From assembly GCA_026770585.1 (NCBI GenBank), contig MU646714.1, positions 284,273 through 301,680 of the forward strand: a stretch of DNA of 17,408 nt, read 5' to 3'. The notes under the pieces are model-generated. The model had not been told where the DNA came from, did no database searches, and saw only the letters and a list, made by a program, of their open reading frames with translations. Source of the DNA: Baffinella frigidus (lineage: Eukaryota > Cryptophyceae > Cryptomonadales > Baffinellaceae). Made by a program: the position numbers and the translations under genes. Below are positions 1-7,815 of the stretch, piece after piece (the first letter of the stretch is position 1; each line of letters begins with the position of its first letter).

Positions 1-135
1 CCCTCTCTCTCCCTCCCTCTCCTGCTCTCTCTCCCGCTCCTTGAGCCGAGTTGCCGGTCAGCTGGGCCTCAGTCCACTTGGAATCCCAAAATCCATGGAA
101 GGGCTCAAACTCACGACATAAGCTAGCGGATTCAG

Positions 136-245
136 ACTTTTGGATCACTCGATCCTAGGCTTGCGAGCGAAAAACAGCAAGATTCGACGGTCCGGCAGGT
201 GTCCCAACAGGCTTGCTCTCACGCCTAGGATAGAGTGATCCCAAG
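136..245. repeat. Short inverted-repeat element (MITE-like)
   Basis: Two arms of about 32 bp, near 136-168 and 208-245, are reverse complements with a few mismatches. They share the cores GGATCACTC and ATCCTAGGC. The whole unit is about 110 bp with no coding capacity. A non-autonomous DNA transposon remnant is the simplest reading; a target-site duplication was not identified. Confidence 0.55.
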
Positions 246-297
246 GTCCGAATGATCTATCTTCAGGATTATCCTGGGAGGGTTGAGTCGCTGACGC

Positions 298-606
298 GGG
301 GGGGGTTAGTTCAGGATTTAGGGTCTGGGCTTTAGGGTTTAGGGGCTGGGGTTTAGGGTTTAGGGTCTAGGGTAACGTGTCCCTACACGCCACACCTCGC
401 ACCATACACTCTAAAGGCCCTAAGGTTGCGACATTTCTCGGGGCGAGAAGCAGCCTCCAGGTTTCGGGTGGCGGGTTTCGGGTCGGGAGTAGGGAAGTGT
501 GTAGGGTGTAGGGTTCAGGGTGTAGGGTGTAGGGTGTAGGGTGTAGGGTGTAGGGTGTAGGGTTCAGGGTTGAGGGTGTAGGGTGTAGGGTGTAGGGTTC
601 AGGGTT
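298..606 (-). repeat. Telomere-like repeat block (TTTAGGG/GGGTGTA on +)
   Basis: Degenerate 7-bp units are G-rich on the plus strand: TTTAGGG near 310-370, then near-homogeneous GTGTAGG units at 500-600. The block abuts the splice donor of the minus-strand exon ending at 610, so it probably lies in that gene's intron with the C-rich strand as sense. It is too degenerate and internal to be a chromosome end. Confidence 0.75.
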
Positions 607-609
607 AAC

Positions 610-676
610 CTGAGCGGCCTCTTCGAGGTAGTCGTTGCCCTGCTGGTTCGCAGCGTCCTCCACAATCTTCACCAGC
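610..676 (-). CDS. Exon of an unrecognised minus-strand gene, copy 1
   Basis: On the minus strand a CAG acceptor (678-677) precedes an open segment reading LVKIVEDAANQQGNDYLEEA followed by AQ, then a GTTAAC donor at 609. It is acidic and looks helical. I do not recognise the family; an all-helical repeat protein is possible. The same coding segment recurs at 868-933 and in part at 1104-1142, with mostly synonymous or conservative differences, which argues for real coding sequence. The reading frame may extend upstream to an acceptor near 718 rather than start at 676. The rest of the gene is not visible and may lie beyond position 1. Confidence 0.4.
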
Positions 677-766
677 CTGGCGCAACCAGAAAGTCCGGCA
701 CACCGCGGATGGCCTGCACCCTAGACCATACACCCTGCAAACCTAAACCCACACCCCGAAACGCTC

Positions 767-856
767 AAGGCCCAAGGCTCAAGGCCCAAGGCTCAAGGCT
801 CAACGCCCAAGGCTCACGGCTGAAGGCTGAAGGCTGAAGGCTGAAGGCTCAACGCT
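767..856. repeat. 8-bp tandem repeat (AAGGCTCA/AAGGCTGA)
   Basis: Units of the form AAGGCTCA, with a run of AAGGCTGA near the end, fill this stretch between copies 1 and 2 of the minus-strand exon. No coding function is supported. Confidence 0.7.
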
Positions 857-867
857 AAACCCGGAAC

Positions 868-1165
868 CTGAGCAGCCTCCTCGAGGTAGTCGTTGCCCTG
901 CTGGTTCGCAGCGTCCTCCGCAATCTTCATCGACTGCGCCGGCTGCCAACGCGTGTAGGGTTTAGCGTTTGGTCCGGGCCGTTTCGCGCTGCACGTCGCA
1001 TTCAAGCAGATTGTATACTATGGGGAATTCATGTGCGAACGCGTCAACCAAGGTTGGAGGTGAAGATTTTAACGTTTTACGAGCGGCCGCTGCGGCTGAC
1101 TGCACCAGGCTGGTTCGCTGCGTCCTCTGCGATGTGCATCGACTGCGCCGGCTGCCAACGCGTTT
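868..1165 (-). repeat. Copies 2 and 3 of the unrecognised minus-strand exon
   Basis: Copy 2 (933-868) keeps a GCAG acceptor, an open frame (SMKIAEDAANQQGNDYLEEA, then AQ) and a GTTCCG donor. Copy 3 (1142-about 1104) shares the acceptor side and reads SMHIAEDAANQPGA before diverging. Both copies also carry the segment just upstream that begins CGCGTTGGCAGCCGGCGCAG, which copy 1 lacks. Telomere-like and 8-bp repeats separate the copies. They may be alternative exons or decaying duplicates; the sequence alone does not decide which copy is used. Confidence 0.5.
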
Positions 1166-1253
1166 TGGGTTTCGGGTTTACGCCTCAACAGGAGTTATCG
1201 GCTGAGGACTGATAAAACCGACAACTTTTTGCCGATAACCCAACCCTGGACTA

Positions 1254-1381
1254 AGGAACCGGGGCGCGCCATTTTGGCGAGCCCGGGCTCTTTTCGGCTC
1301 AAAAGTTGACGGGACTGTACCGCAAACCAAGCATGTCACATTGAGAATAGTCTGTCAACCCGAGTGAGGCAGAGCTAGGGG
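1254..1381 (+). mobile_element. Dispersed GAGCCCGGGCTC/AAAGTTGAC element, copy 1
   Basis: It contains a GCGAGCCCGGGCTC core, then CAAAAGTTGACGGGACTGTA, a segment like GCATGTCA..TTGAGAATAGT, and an end resembling GAGGCAGAGCTAGG. Related copies lie at 2722-2776, 9932-10045, 13888-14023 and 14085-14272, in both orientations. It has no ORF and looks like a short non-autonomous element. Confidence 0.6.
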
Positions 1382-2003
1382 TTGTACGTGGACGATGACA
1401 ACATCGGGCAGGATTAGTAGGATCCTACCAGGGAAAGCTCTGCTTCAACTGCGTGACCCGCCGCTAATTCCGCGATTTTCAGCGTAGCGTGGGCTGCTCA
1501 CAGAGAGGGCTACAGGGGTATCTCAAATGCACGAAAGTGCACCCCACCTATGGACCTACGGCAGAACTGATGCTAAGATCCTTGCACGGTCCTATGCGGG
1601 CTGCGGGTTCTCCTATTCGAGATGTTGTTGGACATCGGGCTCAGGGTGCTGGCAGGGTGGTCCTAGACTCATATGCACTACTGCAGGCTCTTGCGGCGTG
1701 GTGGATCTTACTTTCGAGTAACCCCTGTGCCATCGACTCCTGATCCTCACCTTGCTCCCCCCAGGTTCCCACGATCCGACCCCAGGACGTGGGTCCAGGG
1801 TAAACGCCTCTAGATCATTGATCCCTTGATTCAGGGCCGCTTATGGCGGACGTTCAACTCTGTGCCGTCAGTTTGGAGGATGCGCTCCCAAGACTCAGAG
1901 CGATCTACAGACCCATAGTGCCTGCATGTGCCACAACTCACTTACGACAGGGGCGTGCTGCGGCGGGGACAAGCGCGGAGGGAGTGCATACGTCAAGCGC
2001 GGA
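1382..2003. other. No gene recognised
   Basis: Mostly unique sequence lacking the telomere-like repeats. Short ORFs are present but show no family motif, and no splice-consistent exon was found. It may hold the distal promoter of the downstream DUF1279 gene. Confidence 0.5.
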
Positions 2004-2260
2004 GGAGTCCCCGAGGTTTCGTGTCGCTTCGGCATCGTCGGCCATGCTGGCGTGAGAACGGCGGACCGCGTCGAGCTATTCTCCCCCGTTGGTCCGGGCC
2101 AAAAAGTAACGGCGAGGCAAAAAACGGCTCCAACGTCACGGGCATTGGAGCCATTGACCACCTCCAAGAGCGAGAGAGGTCCAAAGCTCTTGCTCGCGTT
2201 CGTGGGTTGCAAGGCTTCTTCTGCTCATCACACCCAGACACACCCAGCCACAGCGCCGCG
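2004..2260 (+). promoter_or_regulatory. 5' flank/UTR of the DUF1279 gene, also one arm of a long inverted repeat
   Basis: This segment ends exactly at the start codon at 2261, so it should hold the core promoter and 5' UTR. It is reverse-complementary to 3697-3959 in intron 2 of the same gene, with a few small indels and substitutions. Shared blocks include CGGACCGCGTCGAGCTATTC and AGACACACCCAGCCACAGCG. An alternative is that both arms are copies of a dispersed element, one of which has become the promoter. Confidence 0.55.
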
Positions 2261-5200
2261 ATGCCCGCCATGCGCTCCTCTATCCTGCTCATGCTCGCCG
2301 CCGCGGCCCTCCCTGTCTCGCAAGGTTTCTCCGCCGGAATGCTCCCGCTGGCTCAGTGCTCCTCCCGGGCTGCGACAAGGGCGGCCGCAAGAGCGCCGGG
2401 GCCGGCGCTGGGGCTCCGCATGCAGGTTGATTCCAAGGATAAGACGGTCGTGGACACCACCGAGCCCGTCGAGGACACCGAGAAGGCTGTCCAGAAGTTC
2501 GGCCTGGAGGTCGGCGTCTTCAAGGCCCTCACGTACTCCCCCTCACCCCGGGGCTCCCCCCGACGCTAGCCAGGCCCAAGACTTGCCTGTCACATCAGAA
2601 CCCGCTCGGCAGTGTTCCCCGCGTAGGGGCTGCATAGAACTCCTCGCGGACAACCTAGCTCTCCCTCCCTCACTCTTCACGACCGACTATTCTAATTTTG
2701 ACATGCGGGGTTTGCGGTAAACTCCGCCAACTTTGGAGCGGGGAAGAGCCCGGGCTCACCAAAATGGCCAGCCCAGCTGATAACCTGCAACGTCGTGCTA
2801 GCATGCGGCGTAGTCAGCCATGCAGACCAGTCAGCCATGCTATGCCGACTAGTAAGCCATAGTCATGCCGCAAAGCTAACGCCAGCGGACCCCTCAGCCT
2901 ACGGTAGGAACCCCCCCTCCTCCTGTGACGTTGAAAAAAAAAAGGTCTTGGGAAGTCGTAGGAGGGGGGCTCCTACCGTAGGCAATCCGTAGGATCTAAG
3001 TACCTCGATGGCGTTGGCTTTTTGCATGACATAGTCAGCCATGCCGACTAAGCGGCGTCGCATGGTGCGCAGCGACAAGGCGAGCACAGGGCCGTCCGCA
3101 AAAGACCTACTGAAGAAGTACGGGTCCGCGTACCTGGTCACTTCGATCTCGCTCTCGCTCGTGTCGTTCGCTATCTGCTACGTGAGACCCCCCGCCCTGT
3201 ACTATTTTGTCACTGGGTCAGGGTAGCAAGCTGTGACTCTCGCCGAGGGAGGGAGGGAGGGAGGGAGGGAGGGACAGAGAGAGAGAGAAAGGGAGAGAGT
3301 CTGTGTACCTGGTCACCTCGATCTCGCTCTCGCTCGTGTCGTTCGCTATCTGCGCTATCTGTCACGTGAGACCCCTACCCCTAGCTCTGCCCGAGTTTTA
3401 TTCTGGCTCGTCTTAAAAGTATTTAAAAACAGAAAGCCGGTACAAAAGGGCGAATAGAAAGACTTTTGGACCACGCATAGTGAAACTCGGGCAGAGCTAG
3501 GACCCCCGAAGCCCCACCTGTACCCCACCAGGACTCTCAAGGAGAGGAGAGAGGGGCGAGGGCCACCAGCACTCCCAAGTGGACTCCACGAGTTAGTTGC
3601 CCAAGGTCGATTTGTATGGAGAACTTGCCCGGTCGGGGCAACTCCCTGGTCCGAAGTGGGCTTACTGCGTTCGTTTCCACAAGGTTCCTAAGCCCCCGCG
3701 GCGCTGTGGCTGGGTGTGTCTGGGCGATGAGGAGAAGCAAGCCTTGCACCACCCGAACGCGAGCAAGAGCTTTGGAACCCCTCTTGGATCTCGCTCTGGA
3801 CTCGTCAATGGCTCCAACGCCCGTGTCGTTGGAGCCGTTTTTCACCTGGCCATTACTTTTTGATCCCGGACCAACGGGGGGAGAATAGCTCGACGCGGTC
3901 CGCCGTTATCACGCCAGCATGGCCGACGATGCCGACGCGACACGAACCCTCGGGGACTCGACCCTAAACCCTAAACCCCTTTCGAAAGGTGCTGGTGGAT
4001 CAGGGCGTCGACGTTGCAGCGCTGCTGGGCAAGCTGGGCATTGAGGCCACGGTAAATACACTCTAAACCCTAAACCCCTGAGCCCTTGACCCTAAACCCT
4101 GGACCGAGGGGCTAGCTACACCCTCAACCCTCCACCGTAATCCTGGGCAAGTTGGGATTGAGGCTACGGTACGCCCCCTAACCCCTACTACACCTTACAC
4201 CCTACACCCTACACCCTACACCCTGCACCCTACACCCTACACCCTACACCCTACACCCTACTCCCTACACCCTACACCCTACCTTCATCCCACACCCTAC
4301 ACCCTACACCCTAATCTTGAACAAAGTGGGGAATAAGGCTACGGTACGCCCCCTAACCCCTAACCCCTCAACCCTAAACCCTCACCCATAAACCCTAACC
4401 CCCAATCCCTAAACCCTGAACCCTGAACCAAACCCTGAACCCTAAACCGAGGGGAAAGTCAGCGTGACCAATCCCGAGTGGTTATCGTCACTTTATCTAA
4501 TTACAGAATGTGCAAAGGCTAATTGGGTTAGATTTTTCACTACATAATATGCAAACGCTAAGTGGACCAGCCTGACCACATTCTTTACCAAAAATGGCTC
4601 CAAAATCCGGCCCTGCCGGCTGTGTCAGTACCGTTTTCGTTTTACGTTTCTTTCGAAAGAACCTCTAGTTCATCAAGTGTTGTCTCTCTGGGCACGCTTT
4701 TTCAATATGATCTACCGCGGATGCGGCCGCCCCCTAATGGGGCTATACATGTAGTTATACAGTCTATACAACAGTTATACCTGGTACAAACCCTTTCCCC
4801 TCAGTACAGGGACCGTAACAAGTTAAGTTGTTCCTCTTCATCACTCTCGAGCCTTACGTCGAGTGATCCAATAGTCTATGAGTCGTATGACGGACCCGCC
4901 TCAGCATTCTCACCACTTCCCAGAAGGGCTCTGAGAAGGTCGGGGTGGGTGCCATCGCGTATGGGGCCGCCCTCAATGAAAATTAACTTAGCCCTCTAAT
5001 GAAAATTAACTTAGCCCTCTAATAAAAATTAACTTAGCCCTCTCATGAAAATCAACTTACTCGTGTCGGGTGTTGGCAGGCGGGCTGTGAGAAGGTTGGG
5101 GTCGGTGCTATCGCGTATGCGGCCCACAGGGCTACGCCGCCCATCCTCCCATCCTAAACCCTCAACCGTCAACCCGAACCCCGAAACCAGGCTGGCTCTG

Positions 5201-6153
5201 AGAAGGTTGGGGTCGGTGCTATCGCGTATGCGGCCCACAGGGCTACGCCGCCCATCCTCAACCCTCCACCCTCAACCCTCAACCCGAAACCCGAAACCCG
5301 AAACCAGGCTGGCTCTGAGAAGGTTGGGGTGGGTGCGATCGCGTATGCGGCACACAAGGCGGCGTCGCCCATCCTCAACCCTCCACCCTCAACCCGAACC
5401 CCGAACCCCGAAACCAGGCTGGCTCTGAGAAGGTTGGGGTGGGTGCGATCGCGTATGCGGCACACAAGGCGGCGTCGCCCATCCGATTCCCTCCCACGGT
5501 GCGACGCCGCACCCTCAACCCTAAATCCTAAGCCCTAAACATTGAACCTTGAAACCCTGAAACCCCCATCCGCTTTCTTCCCACGGTTCGACGCCCCATC
5601 CCTAAACCCTAAACCCTTAGCACTGAACCCTAAACCCTTAGCACTGAACCCTAAACCCTTAGCACTGAACCCTAGACCCTTAGCCCTAAACCCTAAACAA
5701 TGAGCCCTGAACCCTGAACCCTGAACATTACCCCAGACCCTGAACCCTGAACCCTGAACCCTGAACCCTAAACCCTGAACCCTGAACCCTGGTGTACGCC
5801 TCTCAACACCTCTCACGTGGCAGGTTGCGCTGACGCCGCTGACGGCCAAGTACCTCTTCAACTAATTTTCGTCGTAGTCGTTTTCTTTTCCCAGATTTGT
5901 ACAAGGGGGGTACCCTGGTACAAATCTGCGCAAATCCGCCAAACCTCAACGATTGATCTCTTCTCAGGTTGCCCTGACGGTTCAGGGTTCAGGGTTCAGG
6001 GTTCAGGCTCCAGGGTCTAGGGTTTATGGTTGGGGGTTGGGGTGTCTCACCGTGGGTTTACGCCTCTTAACACCTCTCACGTGGCAGGTTGCGCTGACGC
6101 CGTTGACGGCGAAGTACCTCTTCAAGAAGGAGGTCCCTGAGACCGAAGAGTGA
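2261..6153 (+). CDS. Plastid-targeted DUF1279/FAM210-like protein, five exons, 196 aa
   Basis: Proposed exons are 2261-2532, 3073-3181, 3989-4051, 5418-5498 and 6088-6153, all with GT-AG introns and matching phases; 591 nt give 196 residues plus stop. Residues 1-22 form a signal peptide, and F23 starts a transit peptide (FSAGMLPLAQCSS). An acidic linker follows, then the DUF1279 domain at about 100-187: DLLKKYGSAYLVTSISLSLV, a membrane segment through FAICYVLV, GVDVAALLGKLGIEA, EKVGVGAIAYAAHKAASPIR, FPPTVALTPLTAKYL. The tail is KKEVPETEE. Plant plastid DUF1279 proteins share this layout, so an inner-envelope or thylakoid location is inferred; the biochemical role is unknown. Exons 2-5 all have extra full or partial copies in the introns, so the choice of exon 4 and exon 5 copy rests on completeness and splice sites. 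The family call is secure; exon boundaries are less so. Confidence 0.85.
2722..2776 (-). mobile_element. Partial dispersed GAGCCCGGGCTC element, reversed
   Basis: CCGCCAACTTTGGAGCGGGG and AGAGCCCGGGCTCACCAAAA match the core of the elements at 13888 and 14085. It lies in intron 1 of the DUF1279 gene and is truncated. Confidence 0.5.
2897..2983. mobile_element. Hairpin-forming MITE-like element with CCTACGGTAGG arms
   Basis: The arm GCCTACGGTAGGAACCCCCC pairs with the region 2965-2983 (GGGGGGCTCCTACCGTAGGC) around a poly-A loop. A segment of 22 bases starting at 2972 recurs as its reverse complement at 16183-16204, so the family is dispersed in the window. It lies in intron 1 of the DUF1279 gene. 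Confidence 0.6.
3240..3300 (+). repeat. GGGA and GA microsatellite
   Basis: GGGAGG units followed by GAGAGA units in intron 2 of the DUF1279 gene, between real exon 2 and its partial copy. Any frame through it is a low-complexity artefact. Confidence 0.85.
3302..3369 (+). repeat. Partial copy of DUF1279 exon 2
   Basis: This repeats the 3' two-thirds of exon 2 (YLVTSISLSLVSFAIC) with a 9-bp internal duplication giving AICAICH, and keeps the same donor region (GTGAGACCC). It has no acceptor-side sequence, so it could only be used as a downstream alternative donor or is a relic. Confidence 0.8.
3380..3501. mobile_element. Element with perfect 19-bp terminal inverted repeats
   Basis: CCTAGCTCTGCCCGAGTTT at 3380-3398 and its exact reverse complement at 3483-3501 bound 122 bp with no coding potential. 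The arm resembles the GCAGAGCTAGG end seen near 1366, 14011 and 14262, which suggests one family. Confidence 0.7.
3697..3959 (-). repeat. Inverted copy of the DUF1279 gene's 5' flank
   Basis: It is the reverse complement of 2004-2260. It sits in intron 2 just before the telomere-like tract and exon 3. Homology stops at the base equivalent to the position before the start codon, so no coding sequence was copied. It could fold with the upstream arm or act as an antisense promoter. Confidence 0.75.
4060..4450 (+). repeat. Telomere-like block with two degraded copies of the exon 3 tail
   Basis: CCCTAAA and CCCTACA units (the latter nearly homogeneous at 4190-4310) are interrupted twice by remnants of the end of DUF1279 exon 3. 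The one at about 4142-4170 still reads LGKLG-like sequence with a GTACGC donor; the one at about 4316-4350 is more decayed. The C-rich strand is the sense strand. Confidence 0.75.
4450..4923. other. AT-richer unique stretch in intron 3
   Basis: About 470 bp with no telomere-like repeats and clearly lower GC than the flanks. An open frame from 4562 crosses it but is serine-rich, matches no family I know and runs into exon-4-derived and tandem-repeat DNA, so I do not call a gene. It may be inserted sequence. Confidence 0.5.
4924..5498 (+). repeat. Five-copy array of DUF1279 exon 4
   Basis: Copies start after AG acceptors at 4924, 5080, 5191, 5308 and 5418. All five encode the EKVGVGAIAY core. 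The unit is 110-117 bp for the last four copies, with telomere-like spacers. Only the last (5418-5498) continues through PIRFPPT to a GTGCGA donor; earlier ones diverge after the equivalent of SPI. Copy 1 ends early after AYGA and joins a 23-bp tandem repeat. A further scrap of the exon's 3' end, with donor GTTCGA, lies at about 5565-5596. Confidence 0.85.
4970..5060 (+). repeat. 23-bp tandem repeat, four units
   Basis: Units of the form CCCTCTAATGAAAATTAACT plus TAG, with one unit of 22 bp. It follows copy 1 of exon 4 directly and is AT-rich, unlike its surroundings. Confidence 0.9.
5510..5792 (+). repeat. Telomere-like block (CCCTAAA to CCCTGAA)
   Basis: A long degenerate array in intron 4. 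CCCTAAACCCTTAGCACTGAA higher-order units fill 5600-5690 and CCCTGAA units dominate 5700-5790. The C-rich strand is the sense strand of the DUF1279 gene. Confidence 0.85.
5824..5979 (+). repeat. Decoy copies of the DUF1279 terminal exon
   Basis: At 5824-5865, after the acceptor CACGTGGCAG, a copy reads VALTPLTAKYLFN then TAA, eight residues shorter than the real end. At 5968-5979 only the acceptor TTCTCAG and VALT remain. The real exon at 6088 has the same upstream sequence (CACCTCTCACGTGGCAG) as the first copy, so about 264 bp was duplicated. The first copy could serve as an alternative terminal exon. A short palindrome around GGTACC (about 5893-5927) lies between them. Confidence 0.8.
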
Positions 6154-6222
6154 AGCGGATTTCCGCCACATGTACTCAGTGCTGTCCCTGAAGCGGGGCA
6201 CCACTACCGAGTGCTAATTCCG

Positions 6223-6335
6223 AGGCGGGCCTGTCTATCCCGAGGCGGGCCTGTCAGGCGGGCCTGTCTGTCCCGAGGCGGGCCTGTCTGTCCCGAGGCG
6301 GGCCTGTTTGTCCCGAGGCGGGCGTATCTGTTTCA
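6223..6335 (+). repeat. 20-bp GC minisatellite (CGAGGCGGGCCTGTCTGTCC)
   Basis: About five units start 70 bp after the DUF1279 stop codon. The same family occurs in opposite orientation at 7578-7660 and 7735-7815, and in this orientation at 10067-10231. Confidence 0.9.
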
Positions 6336-6569
6336 GGGGGTTCTCGGCTGTGCAACCAAGTGGGAGCAGGGGATCTGTGAGTGTTAAGGGGGGGACGTAG
6401 CGAAATTGGGATAGTTGGGATGCGTTCTTGCAGCCAACTTCCCTGGTCATGTATTCGCTACGATGCCCCGTGAGTGTGAGGACGGAGTCCTGGACGGGCC
6501 CGCCTCGGGCGGTGAGAAGTCATAGTGTGTTTCGAGTTTGGAGTGGGGAGCAGGGGGAGCCTGTGCGAC

Positions 6570-6680
6570 GAGGGAGATTGAGCGGTTGAGAGTGTTTTTA
6601 AAAGGTCCTAAAAGTCGGAAGAGGCTCAAACGCACCCCCGCACCCCTTATGCGGATTGCCTCAGGAAAGGACTGGGGTAC
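6570..6680 (+). repeat. Direct repeat, copy 1 (second at 7471-7580)
   Basis: Both segments contain GAGAGTGTTTTTA followed by AACGCACCCCCGC and CTTGTGCGGA/CTTATGCGGA, ending near GGAAAGGA. They flank the MITE-like cluster, so the pair reflects a segmental duplication or two copies of one larger element. Confidence 0.7.
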
Positions 6681-6805
6681 AGGGGCACCTCACTCTCAAG
6701 AAACTGCCTCCTCCTAGGAACCTACTGTAGATGTAGGCCTATGCCTACATTGTAGGGCCCTATGAGTCCCTAGGGGGGGGGGGCGGTTTCTTATGAGCGA
6801 GGTCC
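6676..6805. mobile_element. MITE-like element, 'CTCATAAGAAACC' family, copy 1
   Basis: Arms start GGGGTACAGGGGCACCTC and end CGGTTTCTTATGAGCGAGG. The centre carries CCTAGG and TAGGGCCCTA palindromes. It is more diverged than copy 2. Confidence 0.7.
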
Positions 6806-6890
6806 GCGCACACCCGATTATGTGGACCTTGGTTATTTAAGGTCCGAACACTGCACCCCTCAAAAGGGTGTGCCCTTGTGATACTCGAGT

Positions 6891-7010
6891 ACAGGGGTAC
6901 CTCGCTCATAAGAAACCGCCCCCCCCCCAGGACCACCATAGGACCCTAGGCATGGTCCTACGGTAGGGTCCTAGGGGGGGGCGGTTTCTTATGAGCGAGG
7001 TACCCCTGTA
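6891..7010. mobile_element. MITE-like element, best copy (about 40-bp inverted repeats)
   Basis: The left arm TACAGGGGTACCTCGCTCAT continues AAGAAACCGCCCCC; the right arm is its near-perfect reverse complement, ending GAGGTACCCCTGTA. No transposase is encoded. Confidence 0.85.
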
Positions 7011-7123
7011 AGCCCTGTACCCTTGTAGGCGCCTTGGTGTGTGAACGGACATCCCTTGCTGTTCTGTGTCCTTCACTCTTGCGAGGTTGCACTCATAGGG
7101 CTCACCCCGGATGCAGTCGATCT

Positions 7124-7245
7124 GCAGGGGTAACTCGATCATAAGAAACCGCCTCCCCCCAGGACCCTACAGTAGGCCTGTGTCTAGGGCCCTACGGTGT
7201 CCCTAGGGGGGGGGGGCAGTTTCTGAAGAGCGAGGTACCCCTGTA
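7124..7245. mobile_element. MITE-like element, copy 3
   Basis: Same family: CAGGGGTAACTCGATCATAA at left and GAGCGAGGTACCCCTGTAAT at right, with a CTAGGGCCCTACGGT centre. Confidence 0.8.
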
Positions 7246-7321
7246 ATGGCCCGAGGCAGGCTCGTCCTGGACCCGGTCCTCATATGGTGTGGGTATCGAG
7301 GCTCCCAGAATACCAAAGGCC

Positions 7322-7453
7322 TGCAGGGGTACCTCGCTCATAAGAAACAGCCCCCCCCCCCTAGCACCACCAGAAGACCCAAGCTAGGCATAGCCATACT
7401 GTAGGATCCTAGGAGGAGGAGGCGCATTCTTACGAGGGAGGTGCCCCTGTAGA
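7322..7453. mobile_element. MITE-like element, copy 4
   Basis: Left arm CAGGGGTACCTCGCTCATAA; right arm more diverged (ATTCTTACGAGGGAGGTGCC). Confidence 0.8.
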
Positions 7454-7470
7454 TACCCTCACATGGTGAC

Positions 7471-7580
7471 TCGGGAGAGTGAGCGGTCGAGAGTGTTTTT
7501 ATTACATTGCTCCCTTGCCTAAGAAGCAAACGCACCCCCGCCTTCCCCTTGTGCGGACTACCTTGGGAAAGGAATGGGAT
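7471..7580 (+). repeat. Direct repeat, copy 2 (first at 6570-6680)
   Basis: See the copy at 6570. This one leads directly into the GC minisatellite at 7578. Confidence 0.7.
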
Positions 7581-7815
7581 AGGCCCGCCTCGGGATAGAT
7601 GGGCCCGCATCGGGACAGATGGGCCCGCCTCGGAACAGATAGGCCCGCCTCGGGACAGATAGGCGCCTTGGAGCTTACTTCTGCAGCTTCTCGAACTCCG
7701 CCTTGAGCTGTTGTGGGGGTGGGGGGACGTGTGAGATAGGCCCGCCTCGGGATATATCGATAGGCCCGCTTCGGGACAGATAGTCCCGCCACGGGATAGA
7801 TCGGCCCGCCTCGAG
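7578..7815 (-). repeat. 20-bp GC minisatellite, reversed, split around HMG exon 8
   Basis: Blocks at 7578-7660 and 7735-7815 (GATAGGCCCGCCTCGGGACA on plus) bracket the last coding exon of the HMG gene (7707-7675). On that gene's sense strand the units read CCGAGGCGGGCCTATCTGTC, the same orientation relative to the gene as the block after the DUF1279 gene. Confidence 0.9.

Noticed and set aside
1926-2720. 264-codon open frame overlapping the DUF1279 start
   Set aside because: It is another frame of exon 1 and intron 1, with biased Arg/Pro/Ser composition and no domain. The frame starting at 2261 carries the signal peptide and joins the DUF1279 exons.
4562-4999. 145-codon plus-strand open frame
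   Set aside because: Serine-rich, no family resemblance, and it runs out of frame through exon 4 copy 1 and a tandem repeat.
6223-6335. CRISPR array
   Set aside because: Units are contiguous 20-bp tandem repeats without spacers in a eukaryotic context.
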